From assembly GCF_004345735.1 (NCBI RefSeq), contig NZ_SLXL01000004.1:62001-126000 (forward strand): a stretch of DNA of 64,000 bases, in the 5' to 3' direction. A program made the position numbers and the translations under genes. A model generated the notes under the pieces. It saw nothing but the letters and a program-made list of their open reading frames with translations, searched no databases and had not been told where the DNA came from. Below are positions 50,821 through 61,428 of the stretch, piece by piece. Each line of letters starts with the position of its first letter. Position 1 is the first letter of the stretch. This stretch comes from Rhodovulum adriaticum (lineage in GTDB: Bacteria > Pseudomonadota > Alphaproteobacteria > Rhodobacterales > Rhodobacteraceae).

Positions 50821-52044
50821 TTGAACACCATGACCGAGCAGATCGTCCAGTTCGGCTATGCCGCCGAGGGGCGCGCCCCCTTCAGCCTGGCCGAGTATGA
50901 ACGCCGCCTGGGCCTTGTCCGCCGCGCGATGGAACAGCGCGGCATCGACCTTCTGTTCGTCGAGGATCCGTCGAACATGGCCTGGCTGACCGGCTATGAC
51001 GGCTGGTCGTTCTACGTCCATCAGGGGGTGCTGATCTTTCACGACGCCGACCCGATGTGGTGGGGCCGCCAGCAGGACGCAAACGGCGCGGTCCGCACGG
51101 TCTGGATGGCGGGGGTGCATATCACCCATTACGCCGACAATTACGTGCAATCCACCGAACGCCACCCGATGCAGCAACTAGCCGGGATCATCCACGACCT
51201 GGGGTATGGTGCCAAACGGATCGGGGTGGAGATGGACAATTACTACTTCTCCGCCAAGGCCTATATGACGCTGCGTGAGTCCCTGCCGCAGGCGGATCTG
51301 GTCGACGCCACCGCCCTGGTGAACTGGCAGCGCACGGTGAAATCCGAGGAAGAGCTAGACTTCATGCGCCGCGCGGCGAAGATCTCCGAAAAGATCATCG
51401 ACGGCGTGGTAGACCGGATCGAACCGGGCCTGCCCAAGAACGAGCTGGTGGCCGATATCTACCGCGACGCCCTGACCGGGCTGGACGGCGATTGGGGCGA
51501 TTACCCGGCGATCGTGCCGCTGCTGCCCTCGGGCGCGGATGCGGCGGCCTCGCACCTGACATGGGACGGGCGCGCCTTTGCAACCGGCGAGGCGACGTTC
51601 TTCGAAATCTCGGGCTGTTATCGCCGCTATCATGCGCCGTTCTGCCGGACGGTGTTCCTGGGTGAGCCGCCTGATTACATGCGCGCCGCCGAAGCCGCGC
51701 TGATCGAGGGGATCGAGGCCGGTCTGTGGGCCGCCAAGGCGGGCAATCGCGCCTGCGACGTGGCCAATGCGCTGGCCGCCCCCCTGGAACGCGCGGGCAT
51801 CGAGCGGGGCGCGCGCTGCGGCTATCCCATCGGCATCAGCTACCCGCCCGATTGGGGCGAGCGGACGATTTCCCTGCGCCCCGAGGATGAAACCGTGCTG
51901 GAGCCGGGCATGACCTTTCACTTCATGCCCGGCCTTTGGATGGAAAACTGGGGGCTGGAAATCACCGAGTCGATCCTGATCCGCGAGGACGGCCCGGCCG
52001 AATGCTTCTGCGACCGGCCCCGCAAGCTGTACGTGAAGACCTGA
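50821..52044 (+). CDS. doeA: Ectoine hydrolase DoeA
   Basis: 407-aa M24 (creatinase/prolidase) family protein. It carries the long near-invariant blocks I recognise from DoeA/EutD: DPSNMAWLTGYDGWSFYVHQ, RRQQDANGAV-type GRQQDANGA, VEMDNYYFSAKAYM, DYPAIVPLLPSGADA, and GYPIGISYPPDWGERTISLRP with FHFMPGLWMENWGLEITESI. DoeA opens the ectoine ring to N-acetyl-2,4-diaminobutyrate. Generic annotation would be Xaa-Pro peptidase. Start: TTG 50821 sits 5 nt from AGGAG; ATG 50830, three codons on, is the alternative. Its TGA overlaps the next ATG. Confidence 0.92.
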   Translation: MNTMTEQIVQFGYAAEGRAPFSLAEYERRLGLVRRAMEQRGIDLLFVEDPSNMAWLTGYDGWSFYVHQGVLIFHDADPMWWGRQQDANGAVRTVWMAGVHITHYADNYVQSTERHPMQQLAGIIHDLGYGAKRIGVEMDNYYFSAKAYMTLRESLPQADLVDATALVNWQRTVKSEEELDFMRRAAKISEKIIDGVVDRIEPGLPKNELVADIYRDALTGLDGDWGDYPAIVPLLPSGADAAASHLTWDGRAFATGEATFFEISGCYRRYHAPFCRTVFLGEPPDYMRAAEAALIEGIEAGLWAAKAGNRACDVANALAAPLERAGIERGARCGYPIGISYPPDWGERTISLRPEDETVLEPGMTFHFMPGLWMENWGLEITESILIREDGPAECFCDRPRKLYVKT

Positions 52045-53207
52045 TGCCCACGCTGGAACAGACCCGCGCGATCCTGGCCGATCTGGTGGCCTTTCCCACC
52101 GTGTCATCGGACAGCAACCTGGAAATGATCGTGCATATCGCCGCGATGCTGGGCGATCTGGGCGCGCATGTGGATCTGTTCCACGACGACGGCGGGCACA
52201 AGGCCAACCTGTTCGCAACGCTCGGCCCGCGCGAGGCGGGCGGCGGGATCGTTCTGTCGGGGCATACGGACGTTGTGCCGGTCACCGATCAGGACTGGGC
52301 CACCGATCCGTTTCAATTGCACGAGGCCGAGGGACGCCTTTACGGGCGCGGCACCTGCGACATGAAGGGATTCATCGCGGCCACACTGGCCATGGCGCCG
52401 ACCTATGCCGCGCTGGATCTGAAGAAACCCCTGCATTTCGCCTTTACCCATGACGAAGAGGTCGGCTGCCTGGGCGGTCAGGCGCTGGTGGCCGAACTGG
52501 CGGCACGGGGCATCCGCCCAGACATTGCGCTGATCGGCGAACCGACAGAAATGCGCATCGTCGAGGCGCACAAGGGCTGCTGCGAATATACCGTGCGGTT
52601 CAATGGGCAAGAGGGGCACGGATCGAACCCCGCGGCAGGCGTGAACGCCGCCGAGGCCGCCGTGCGCTATGTCGCCCGCCTGATGGACCTGGCCGAGGTG
52701 CTTAAGGCACGCGCGCCGGAAAACAGCCCCTTTACGCCCCCGTGGACCACGGTCAACCTGGGCCGGATTGCCGGGGGGCACGCCCATAACGTCATCCCCG
52801 GCCGCGCAGAGGTGGATTGGGAAATGCGCCCCGTGCTGGCCGCCGACATCGCCTTCGTCAAGGACGCGATGGCGACCCATGTCCGCGATACGCTGCTGCC
52901 CGCGATGCGCCAGGTCATGCCCGAGGCCGACATCCTGACCGAGGTGATCGGCGAGGTTGCGGGGCTGGAACCGATGGAGGACAGCGCCGCGCGCGCGCTG
53001 CTGATGGAGCTGACCGGCCAGGACCGCGCCGAAACCGTCCCCTTCGCGACCGAGGCAGGGCTGTTTCAGGGACTGGGCTGCGCGGCAGCCGTCTGCGGGC
53101 CGGGATCCATCGCGCAGGCACACAAGGCGGATGAATTCATCAGTTTCGACCAGTTGGGCCAATGCCTGGACATGCTGCAGGCGTTGGGTGATGTGCTGAC
53201 GCGGTAG
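52044..53207 (+). CDS. M20 ArgE-like deacetylase, probable N-acetyl-diaminobutyrate deacetylase
   Basis: 387-aa zinc peptidase-family deacetylase. Metal and catalytic motifs: SGHTDVVPV (His74), GRGTCDMKG (Asp106), THDEEVGCLG (Glu138, Glu139), GEPTEM and a dimerisation domain with GQEGHGSNP. By similarity it is acetylornithine deacetylase (ArgE). It starts within the doeA stop codon, so it is translationally coupled to ectoine hydrolase, whose product, an acetylated diamino acid, closely resembles acetylornithine. I infer that it replaces DoeB/EutE, which belongs to an unrelated (M14-like) family and is absent here. Biosynthetic ArgE remains possible. Confidence 0.85.
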   Translation: MPTLEQTRAILADLVAFPTVSSDSNLEMIVHIAAMLGDLGAHVDLFHDDGGHKANLFATLGPREAGGGIVLSGHTDVVPVTDQDWATDPFQLHEAEGRLYGRGTCDMKGFIAATLAMAPTYAALDLKKPLHFAFTHDEEVGCLGGQALVAELAARGIRPDIALIGEPTEMRIVEAHKGCCEYTVRFNGQEGHGSNPAAGVNAAEAAVRYVARLMDLAEVLKARAPENSPFTPPWTTVNLGRIAGGHAHNVIPGRAEVDWEMRPVLAADIAFVKDAMATHVRDTLLPAMRQVMPEADILTEVIGEVAGLEPMEDSAARALLMELTGQDRAETVPFATEAGLFQGLGCAAAVCGPGSIAQAHKADEFISFDQLGQCLDMLQALGDVLTR

Positions 53208-53291
53208 GCACAGGGCAGGCGTCGCCGCGCTTGCCCCGCGATATGCGCGTTGCCCCATCGAAATCGGCGGCCGCGCCCCTATCTGTGCCCC

Positions 53292-54725
53292 ATGACCCTG
53301 CATATCCCCTTCGACAACAGCTATGCCCGCCTGCCGGAAACCTTCTACGCGCGGCAGGCCCCGCACCCCGTCCGCGCCCCGCGGCTGATCCGCCTGAACA
53401 CCGCCCTGGCCCGGGAATTGGGCCTGTACCCGGATCAATTGGCATCCGAGGACGGGATCGCCATGCTGGCCGGCAACCATGTACCGGACGGCGCCGCGCC
53501 GCTGGCGCAGGCCTATGCGGGCCATCAGTTCGGCCATTTCGTGCCGCAACTGGGCGATGGCCGCGCGATCCTGCTGGGCGAGGTTCTGGACCGCCACGGC
53601 CACCGCCGCGATATCCAGCTGAAGGGCGCGGGCCGCACGCCGTTTTCCCGCGCGGGCGACGGGCGCGCCGCCCTTGGCCCGGTGCTGCGCGAATACATCG
53701 TGTCCGAGGCGATGCACGCCCTTGGCATTCCCACCACACGCGCCCTGGCCGCCGTGATGACGGGCGAGGATGTCTGGCGCGACACGCGCAGGCCGGGTGC
53801 GGTGCTGACGCGCGTCGCGTCCAGCCATATCCGCGTGGGCACCTTCCAGTTCTTTGCCGTGCGGGGCGAAACCGCGGCGCTGCGCCTGCTGACCGATCAT
53901 GTGATCGCGCGCCACTACCCGCAGGCCGACGATGCGTTGGGGCTGCTACGCGCGGTCCTTGCCGCGCAAGCCCGGCTGGTGGCGCGTTGGATGGGCGTGG
54001 GGTTCATCCACGGGGTGATGAACACCGACAATGCCGCCCTGTCGGGCGAAACCATCGACTACGGGCCTTGCGCCTTCATGGATGAGTACCACCCGGACAC
54101 GGTGTTCAGTTCCATCGACCATGGGGGCCGCTACGCCTATGCCCGGCAGGCGGATATGGCGGTATGGAACATGGCGCAGTTCGCCACCTGCCTGCTGCCC
54201 CTGATCGACGCGGATCAGGACCGCGCCGTCACGCAGGCGACAGAGGCCATCGAATCCTTCGGCGAGTTGTTCAAGGCCGCCTGGCTAGACACCTTCCGCC
54301 CCAAGATCGGGCTGGCCCGTGCCGAGGATGGCGACGCCGAACTGATCCACGGGTTGCTGGATCTGATGGCCGCCGAGGGTGCCGATTTCACCAACACCTT
54401 CCGCGCGCTGGCCGAGGGCACAGCGCTCCTGACGAACGCTGCCGGGTTCACCGACTGGGCCGCGCGCTGGCAGGATCGCCTTTCGCGCGAAGCTGACGGG
54501 CCAGAGGCCCAGACCGCCCGCATGCGCGCGGCCAACCCCGCCGTCATCCCCCGCAACCACCGGGTAGAGGCGGCAATCGCCGCCGCGCTGGTGGGCGATT
54601 TCGCCCCGTTCGAAACGATGCTGGACGTGCTGGCCACACCTTATGACGACCGGCCGGAACACGCCGACTGGCGCCGCCCCCCCACCGTGCATGAAGAGGT
54701 CCGGCAAACCTTTTGCGGCACCTGA
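53292..54725 (+). CDS. selO: SelO/YdiU pseudokinase-fold protein AMPylase
   Basis: 477 aa, typical of bacterial SelO. Motifs: [84 protein letters not shown], and C-terminal [16 protein letters not shown], where the penultimate-region Cys corresponds to the selenocysteine of eukaryotic SelO. Transfers AMP to Ser/Thr/Tyr of protein substrates, linked to oxidative stress. ATG 53292. It precedes fur by 68 nt on the same strand. Confidence 0.95.
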   Translation: MTLHIPFDNSYARLPETFYARQAPHPVRAPRLIRLNTALARELGLYPDQLASEDGIAMLAGNHVPDGAAPLAQAYAGHQFGHFVPQLGDGRAILLGEVLDRHGHRRDIQLKGAGRTPFSRAGDGRAALGPVLREYIVSEAMHALGIPTTRALAAVMTGEDVWRDTRRPGAVLTRVASSHIRVGTFQFFAVRGETAALRLLTDHVIARHYPQADDALGLLRAVLAAQARLVARWMGVGFIHGVMNTDNAALSGETIDYGPCAFMDEYHPDTVFSSIDHGGRYAYARQADMAVWNMAQFATCLLPLIDADQDRAVTQATEAIESFGELFKAAWLDTFRPKIGLARAEDGDAELIHGLLDLMAAEGADFTNTFRALAEGTALLTNAAGFTDWAARWQDRLSREADGPEAQTARMRAANPAVIPRNHRVEAAIAAALVGDFAPFETMLDVLATPYDDRPEHADWRRPPTVHEEVRQTFCGT

Positions 54726-54793
54726 GACGCAGCACGGGACTGGAAAAGCCCCCGCCGGCCCTGTAAACCATCCTTCCGAAACCGGGGGACAGG

Positions 54794-55207
54794 ATGCCGG
54801 ACACCATCATTTCCCGCTGCGAGGCAAAAGGCCTGCGCATGACTGACCAGCGCCGGGTGATCGCCCGCGTATTGCAGGACAGCGATGACCACCCCGATGT
54901 CGAGGAATTGTATACCCGCGCCAGCGCCGTGGACCCGCGGATTTCGCTGGCCACGGTCTATCGCACGGTCAAGCTGTTCGAGGAATCGGGCATCCTGGAA
55001 AAGCACGAATTCGGCGACGGCCGCGCCCGTTATGAAGACGCCGAACGCGACCACCACGACCATCTGATCGACCTCAATTCCGGCGCCGTGATCGAGTTCT
55101 GCGACCCCGAAATCGAGGCCCTGCAGGAAAAGATCGCCGAAAAGCTGGGATACCGGCTGAAGGGGCACCGGCTGGAACTCTACGGTGTGCCGCTGAAAAA
55201 GCGCTGA
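54794..55207 (+). CDS. fur: Fur-family metal-responsive regulator
   Basis: 137 aa. Winged helix with HPDVEELYTRASAVDPRISLATVYRTVKLFEESGI, then the metal/dimer domain with HHDHLID (His87, His88, His90) and the C-terminal LGYRLKGHRLELYG. It has a single Cys in the C-terminal domain (EFCDPEIEAL) and no CxxC zinc pairs. In Alphaproteobacteria such Fur proteins often act as Mur (manganese) regulators, so iron or manganese sensing is undecided. Confidence 0.92.
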   Translation: MPDTIISRCEAKGLRMTDQRRVIARVLQDSDDHPDVEELYTRASAVDPRISLATVYRTVKLFEESGILEKHEFGDGRARYEDAERDHHDHLIDLNSGAVIEFCDPEIEALQEKIAEKLGYRLKGHRLELYGVPLKKR

Positions 55208-55269
55208 TCCCCCTTTCGCCGCCGCGCGGGCCGGGCTAATCGGGCTGAACAACCCGAAAGGACAGGCCC

Positions 55270-56145
55270 ATGGAAAACCTGCGCGGCATCGCGCTGATGG
55301 TCGCCGCAATGGCGGGATTCGCGCTGGAGGACATGTTCGTCAAACGCGTGGCCGAGGTGCTGCCCGTGGGTCAGATCCTGGTGATCCTGGGGACCGGCGG
55401 CGCGCTGGCCTTTGGCGCGATGGCGATGGCGCGCGGCCAGCGGCTGTGGTCGCGCGCGCTGCTGACCCGCCCGGTGATCCTGCGCAATACGGGCGAGGTT
55501 GTCGGCACCCTGGGATTCGTCACCGCGCTGGCGCTGACGCCGCTGTCGGTCGCCTCTTCCATCCTGCAGGCCACGCCGCTGGCCGTGACACTGGGGGCAG
55601 CCCTGTTTCTGGGCGCGCAGGTCGGCTGGCGCAGGTGGAGCGCGATTGCCATCGGCCTGTTCGGGGTGCTGCTGATCGTACGGCCGGGGCTGGCGGGGTT
55701 CGATCCCGCCGCCCTGTTCGCCGTCATGGCGGTGATCGGCCTGGCCCTGCGCGACCTTGCCACGCGTGCCACCCCGCGCAGCGTCGGATCGCTGCAACTG
55801 GCCACCTATGCCTTTGCCATGCTGGTGCCGCTGGGGCTTATCCTGTTGGCACTCGGCCCCGCCCCTGCCCCCATTGACGCCGTCACCTGGGCGCGGCTGG
55901 GGGGTGCGCTGGTGATGGGCGTGGCGGGCTATTACGCCATCGTCGAGGCAATGCGGGTAGGCGAAGTCGCGGTGGTCACGCCCTTTCGCTACACCCGTCT
56001 GATCTTTGCGCTGATCATCGGGGTTCTGGTCTTTGGCGAGCGTCCCGACGCGCTGACGCTGGTGGGCGCGGCCATCGTGATCACCTCGGGGCTGTATACC
56101 CTGTGGCGCGAGGCACGTCTGTCGCGCAAAGCGCACAATCGCTGA
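55270..56145 (+). CDS. EamA/DMT-family transporter
   Basis: 291-aa inner-membrane protein with about ten hydrophobic helices in two EamA repeats (first LRGIALMVAAMAGFALEDMFVKRV; second ending LIIGVLVFGERPDALTLVGAAIVITSGLYTLWRE). VVTPFRYTRLIFALIIG is the RhaT/EamA signature of the second half. Exporter of unknown metabolite. AAAGGACAGGCCC before the ATG. Confidence 0.88.
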   Translation: MENLRGIALMVAAMAGFALEDMFVKRVAEVLPVGQILVILGTGGALAFGAMAMARGQRLWSRALLTRPVILRNTGEVVGTLGFVTALALTPLSVASSILQATPLAVTLGAALFLGAQVGWRRWSAIAIGLFGVLLIVRPGLAGFDPAALFAVMAVIGLALRDLATRATPRSVGSLQLATYAFAMLVPLGLILLALGPAPAPIDAVTWARLGGALVMGVAGYYAIVEAMRVGEVAVVTPFRYTRLIFALIIGVLVFGERPDALTLVGAAIVITSGLYTLWREARLSRKAHNR

Positions 56146-56188
56146 CCGCCCCGCCCTGCCCCTTTCCCTTGCGCGCGCCCGGCGCTAG

Positions 56189-57508
<1,320 letters not shown>

Positions 57509-57514
57509 TCGGCG

Positions 57515-57533
57515 CCCGTCGCGCCGCGGCGGG
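57515..57533. terminator. Short hairpin between convergent eno and the 63-aa gene
   Basis: CCCGTCGCG followed almost directly by CGCGGCGGG; realistically a 7-bp stem with a small loop. It occupies the 25 nt between two convergent stop codons and could serve both directions, but has no T-run. Confidence 0.35.
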
Positions 57534-57725
57534 TCATCCCACCAGCCGGTAGGCGCCGTAGCGGGATTGCTCGCGCAGCGCGGCAATCAGGGCCTGCCCG
57601 TCCTTGGTCGGGCGGCCCGCCTCGTCGATCCAGCCCCGCGCTTGCGCAGCCTTGGCCGGGTCCGCCCCGTGGCCGCACTGGCTGGTAAAGGCCACGATCT
57701 GCATGGTCAGGTCATCAGGTGACAT
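57534..57725 (-). CDS. 63-aa conserved-looking small protein
   Basis: Begins MSPDDLTMQIVAFTSQCGHG and ends ALREQSRYGAYRLVG. Soluble, one Cys, no signal peptide. A ribosome site AAGGGAG lies 7 nt before the ATG, and the composition is protein-like in contrast to shadow ORFs nearby, so I take it as real. The DEAGRPTKDGQALIAALREQ segment resembles a small helical fold. No function can be assigned. Confidence 0.65.
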   Translation of the reverse strand: MSPDDLTMQIVAFTSQCGHGADPAKAAQARGWIDEAGRPTKDGQALIAALREQSRYGAYRLVG

Positions 57726-57874
57726 ATGGCTTCTCCCTTTAGGCAGGGATACGCGCCGACATGCTGCGCGGATTTATCGCAGCTATCACGCTTGGGCGAG
57801 CGAATCGTGTATTTGCCGCCCGTGCGGGGCTGATCCCGCTGGCAAGCCCCGGCGCATCGGTGTATTGCTCCGAC

Positions 57875-58918
57875 ATGACCCAGACCCTCACGATCCGCCG
57901 CCCCGACGACTGGCACCTGCACCTGCGCGATGGCGCGATGATGCAGGGTGTCCTGCCCGAAAGCGCGCGCCACTTCGCCCGCGCCATCGTCATGCCAAAC
58001 CTGATCCCGCCGGTGGTGACCTCGCGCGAGGCCGCCGCCTATCGCGACCGCATCCTGGCGGCCCTGCCCGAGGGGGCGGATTTCACGCCCCTGATGACCC
58101 TCTACCTGACCGAGGATACCGATCCCGCCGATGTGGCCGCGGCACATTCCAGCGGGCTGATCGCGGCGGTGAAACTGTATCCCGCAGGCGCCACCACCAA
58201 TTCGGCCAGTGGCGTGACCGATTTCGACAAGGTCCGCCCGGTGCTGGAAAAGATGGCAGAGATCGGCTGCCCCCTTTGCGTGCATGGCGAGGTGGTGGAC
58301 CCCGAAATCGACATCTTTGACCGCGAGGCTGTGTTCATCGACCGCGTGCTGGACCCGATCCGCCGCGCCACGCCGGGGCTGCGCGTGGTGATGGAACACC
58401 TGACCACCGCCGACGGGGTCGAGTACGTCAAGGCGAACGAGACCGACCTGGGCGCCACGATCACCACACACCACCTGATCATCACCCGCAACCACATCCT
58501 GGTTGGCGGCATCAAACCGCATTACTACTGCCTGCCGGTCGCCAAACGCGCCCGCCACCGCGATACGCTGGTGGCCGCGGCGACCTCGGGCGATGCGCGG
58601 TTCTTCCTTGGCACCGACAGCGCGCCGCATACCGACCCGAACAAGGAATGCGCCTGCGGCTGTGCCGGCATCTTCTCGGCCACCAACACGCTGTCCTGCC
58701 TGGCAGAGGTGTTCGAACGCGAAGGCGCCCTGGATCAGCTAGAGGGGTTCGCCTCGCTCAACGGGCCGGCCTTCTACCGCATGCCCCCGAACGAGGACCG
58801 GATCACCCTGACCAAGGGCGCCCCCGTCGTCTACCCCGAAAAGATCGAAACCGGGGCGGGCCCCGTGACCCTCTTCGATCCCGGTTTCCCGCTGCACTGG
58901 CGGGTCGAGGGGCCGTAA
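57875..58918 (+). CDS. pyrC: Dihydroorotase
   Basis: 347 aa, class II (E. coli-type) dihydroorotase in pyrimidine synthesis. Zinc ligands in [27 protein letters not shown] with the carbamylated lysine, HGEV, MEHLTT and [14 protein letters not shown] 57875 opens [13 protein letters not shown]; a longer in-frame reading to 57761 is rejected because it lacks protein character. Upstream of pyrE by 108 nt, with a pair of intergenic elements between. Confidence 0.96.
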   Translation: MTQTLTIRRPDDWHLHLRDGAMMQGVLPESARHFARAIVMPNLIPPVVTSREAAAYRDRILAALPEGADFTPLMTLYLTEDTDPADVAAAHSSGLIAAVKLYPAGATTNSASGVTDFDKVRPVLEKMAEIGCPLCVHGEVVDPEIDIFDREAVFIDRVLDPIRRATPGLRVVMEHLTTADGVEYVKANETDLGATITTHHLIITRNHILVGGIKPHYYCLPVAKRARHRDTLVAAATSGDARFFLGTDSAPHTDPNKECACGCAGIFSATNTLSCLAEVFEREGALDQLEGFASLNGPAFYRMPPNEDRITLTKGAPVVYPEKIETGAGPVTLFDPGFPLHWRVEGP

Positions 58919-58924
58919 TGCCCG

Positions 58925-59020
58925 CTTCTTCTTGGTATAAATACCCATTTCCCGACGAAGCCACCCGTCCCCCGCATCGGGCATGACGCCTTCGGCGAGG
59001 ATATTTGGACCAAAGCAGGA
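58925..59020. repeat. Inverted pair of dispersed intergenic elements between pyrC and pyrE
   Basis: Copy 3 on the minus strand at 58925-58946 (GGGTATTTATACCAAGAAGA) and copy 4 on the plus strand at 58994-59020 (GGCGAGGATATTTGGACCAA then AGCAGGA). They are oppositely oriented and could pair in RNA (CTTGGTATAAATACC with GGATATTTGGACCAAAG). The right copy ends in the AGGA that serves as the pyrE ribosome site. Confidence 0.7.
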
Positions 59021-59026
59021 CCAGCC

Positions 59027-59707
59027 ATGATTCCCACCTCCTACCCCGAGAAAGCCGAGATCGCCAGCCTGTCCGCGCGTATGCTGCTGGAAATTGGCGC
59101 GGTGCATTTCAACGCGGATCAGCCGTTCACGCTGGCCTCGGGCCTGCCCTCGCCGACCTATATCGATTGTCGGAAACTCATCTCCTACCCGCGCATCCGC
59201 GCCACGCTGATGGATTTCCTGACCGTCACCGTTATGCGCGAGGCCGGGTTCGAGGCGTTCGACAACATCGCGGGGGGCGAAACCGCCGGTATTCCCTTTG
59301 CCGCGCTGGTGGCCGAGCGCATGGCGCTGCCCATGACCTATGTCCGCAAGAAACCGAAAGGTTACGGCCGCAACGCCCGGATCGAGGGCGTGATGGGCGA
59401 AGGTGACCGGGTGCTGCTGGTGGAGGATCTGACGACCGATGGCGGCTCGAAACTGTCCTTCGTGGACGCGATCCGCGAGACCGGCGCGCAGTGCGGGCAT
59501 ACGGCTGTGATCTTTTACTACGGCATCTTCCCCGAGACCGAGCAGACGCTGGGCGATCACGGGGTTGCGCTGCATCACCTGTGCACCTGGTGGGACGTGC
59601 TGGCAGAGGCGCGCGCGCAAGGTGCCTTCGATGCGGCGACGCTGAAAGAGGTCGAGTCGTTCCTCAGCGCCCCGCGCGCCTGGCAAGAGGCCCGGCGCGG
59701 CGACTAG
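59027..59707 (+). CDS. pyrE: Orotate phosphoribosyltransferase
   Basis: 226 aa. Adds ribose-5-phosphate from PRPP to orotate. PRPP-binding motif [19 protein letters not shown] near residues 126-145, preceded by [22 protein letters not shown] and [19 protein letters not shown] with the catalytic lysines. Follows pyrC in the same direction. Confidence 0.96.
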   Translation: MIPTSYPEKAEIASLSARMLLEIGAVHFNADQPFTLASGLPSPTYIDCRKLISYPRIRATLMDFLTVTVMREAGFEAFDNIAGGETAGIPFAALVAERMALPMTYVRKKPKGYGRNARIEGVMGEGDRVLLVEDLTTDGGSKLSFVDAIRETGAQCGHTAVIFYYGIFPETEQTLGDHGVALHHLCTWWDVLAEARAQGAFDAATLKEVESFLSAPRAWQEARRGD

Positions 59708-59797
59708 CGCTTTGCCCTTGCGCAGTGCCCTTTGGGACACAGAGTATACCGGATATTGACCTGAGCCCACCTTGCACCGCAAGATAGGGGGCAAAGG

Positions 59798-59825
59798 ATA
59801 TCCACAGACTGTCCACAGGGTTATC
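59798..59825. promoter_or_regulatory. DnaA-box-like sites upstream of dnaB
   Basis: ATATCCACA (59798-59806) and CTGTCCACA (59809-59817) are one and two mismatches from the DnaA box TTATCCACA, spaced 11 bp apart on the same strand, followed by TTATCAAG (59821-59828). They lie about 65-90 nt before the dnaB ATG, in a 179-nt gap with no gene. Possible DnaA control of dnaB; too few sites for a replication origin. Confidence 0.5.
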
Positions 59826-59886
59826 AAGATTGCGGCAGCGGCGGCCCCCCGCCTATAGGGTGGGTCTCACGCGGAAACGGACAGCC

Positions 59887-61386
59887 ATGAACGAGATCAG
59901 CATGATCCAGCCCGGGGGCGGCGAGGGCGAGAGCGGCGGCGCCCTGCCCCACAGCATCGAGGCCGAGCAGCAGTTGCTGGGTGCGATCCTGACCAATAAC
60001 GACATCTACGACCGCATCGCCGCGATCGTTCAGCCCGAGCATTTCTACGAGCCGGTGCACCAGCGCATCTACGAGATCGCCGCCCACCGCATCCAGAAGA
60101 ACGCGCTGGCCTCTCCGGTTACGCTGAAGGCGTTTCTGGAGGATGACGAGGGGCTGAAGGAACTGGGCGGACCGGCCTACCTTGCACGGCTGGCGGGGGC
60201 TGCGATTTCGTCTTACGCGGCGCGCGATTACGCGCAGATGATCTACGACTTAGCGATCCGGCGCGAGTTGATCCGCCTTGGCCAAGACATCGCAGACAAG
60301 GCGGGCAAGGTCGATATCGCCTCTGAACCCAAGGCGCAGATCGTCGAGGCGGAACAGGCGCTCTACAAGCTGGGCGAACAGGGCCACGCCGAATCCGGGT
60401 TTCAGTCCTTCCTGAAGGCGGTGACCGATGCGGTGAACGTGGCCAATGTCGCCTATCAGCGCGAGGGCGGGCTGGCCGGGATTTCCACCGGGCTGATCGA
60501 CATGGACAAAAAACTGGGCGGTCTGCACCGTTCGGACCTGTTGATCCTGGCCGGGCGGCCGTCCATGGGCAAGACCTCGCTGGCGACCAATGTCGCGTTC
60601 AACATCGCCAAGGCCTATAAACGCGGCACCCTGCCCGACGGGCGCGAGGGCGCGGTCGAGGGGGGCGTCGTGGGCTTTTACAGCCTGGAGATGAGTGCCG
60701 AACAATTGGCCGCCCGCGTGCTGTCCGAGGCATCCGAAGTTCCCAGCGAACAGATCCGCCGCGGCGACATGACCGAGGCCGAGTTCCGCCGCTTTGTCGA
60801 GGCCGCCAAGGCGCTGGAATCCTGCCCGCTGTACATCGACGACACGCCGGCCCTGCCGATCAGCCAGCTGGCCGCCCGTGCCCGGCGTCTGAAACGCACC
60901 CATGGGCTGGACGTGCTGTTCGTGGACTACCTGCAGCTTGTCCGCCCGGCCAGCGCCAAAGACAGCCGCGTGAACGAGGTCAGCGAGATCACCCAGGGCC
61001 TAAAGGCCATCGCAAAGGAACTGGATATCCCCGTGGTCGCGCTGTCGCAGTTGTCGCGCCAGGTGGAACAGCGCGACGACAAGCGCCCGCAACTGTCGGA
61101 TCTGCGTGAATCCGGTTCTATCGAACAGGACGCGGACGTGGTGATGTTCGTGTTCCGTGAAGAATACTACAAGGAACGGGAAAAACCGGGCGATCACGAC
61201 CTGGAGGCAATGGCCCAATGGCAAGAGGCGATGGACAAGGTTCACGGCCGGGCCGAGGTCATCATCGGCAAACAGCGCCACGGCCCCATCGGCACGGTCG
61301 ACCTGTCCTTCGAAGGGCGGTTCACCCGCTTTGGCAACCTTGTCAAACCCTGGCAGCAGGGGGGCGAGACCGAGGGCTTCAGCTAA
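59887..61386 (+). CDS. dnaB: Replicative DNA helicase
   Basis: 499 aa. Hexameric helicase at the fork. N-terminal domain (PHSIEAEQQLLGAILTNNDIYDRI), linker, then RecA-like core with Walker A in AGRPSMGKTSLATN, Walker B LFVDYLQL, ALSQLSRQVEQRDDKRPQLSDLRESGSIEQDAD and KQRHGPIGTVDL. A short GTLPDGREGAVEGG insertion follows the Walker A helix, common in Alphaproteobacteria. ATG 59887 chosen; an upstream in-frame extension is arginine-rich non-coding. Confidence 0.97.
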   Translation: MNEISMIQPGGGEGESGGALPHSIEAEQQLLGAILTNNDIYDRIAAIVQPEHFYEPVHQRIYEIAAHRIQKNALASPVTLKAFLEDDEGLKELGGPAYLARLAGAAISSYAARDYAQMIYDLAIRRELIRLGQDIADKAGKVDIASEPKAQIVEAEQALYKLGEQGHAESGFQSFLKAVTDAVNVANVAYQREGGLAGISTGLIDMDKKLGGLHRSDLLILAGRPSMGKTSLATNVAFNIAKAYKRGTLPDGREGAVEGGVVGFYSLEMSAEQLAARVLSEASEVPSEQIRRGDMTEAEFRRFVEAAKALESCPLYIDDTPALPISQLAARARRLKRTHGLDVLFVDYLQLVRPASAKDSRVNEVSEITQGLKAIAKELDIPVVALSQLSRQVEQRDDKRPQLSDLRESGSIEQDADVVMFVFREEYYKEREKPGDHDLEAMAQWQEAMDKVHGRAEVIIGKQRHGPIGTVDLSFEGRFTRFGNLVKPWQQGGETEGFS

Positions 61387-61428
61387 AACGCGCTTGACCT
61401 TGGCCGCGTGCCTGTCAAAAGGCGGAAC

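Noticed and set aside
50821-52044. Xaa-Pro aminopeptidase call for the M24 gene
   Set aside because: Whole blocks match ectoine hydrolase DoeA, and the neighbours fit ectoine breakdown.
57761-57874. N-terminal extension of pyrC
   Set aside because: The 38 extra codons lack dihydroorotase homology; [13 protein letters not shown] is the normal start.
58739-59827. 362-aa minus-strand ORF across the pyrC end and pyrE
   Set aside because: Overlaps well-supported pyrE entirely; no family features.
59798-59828. Chromosomal replication origin
   Set aside because: Only two or three imperfect DnaA boxes, no AT-rich unwinding region, and no dnaA, dnaN or parAB nearby.
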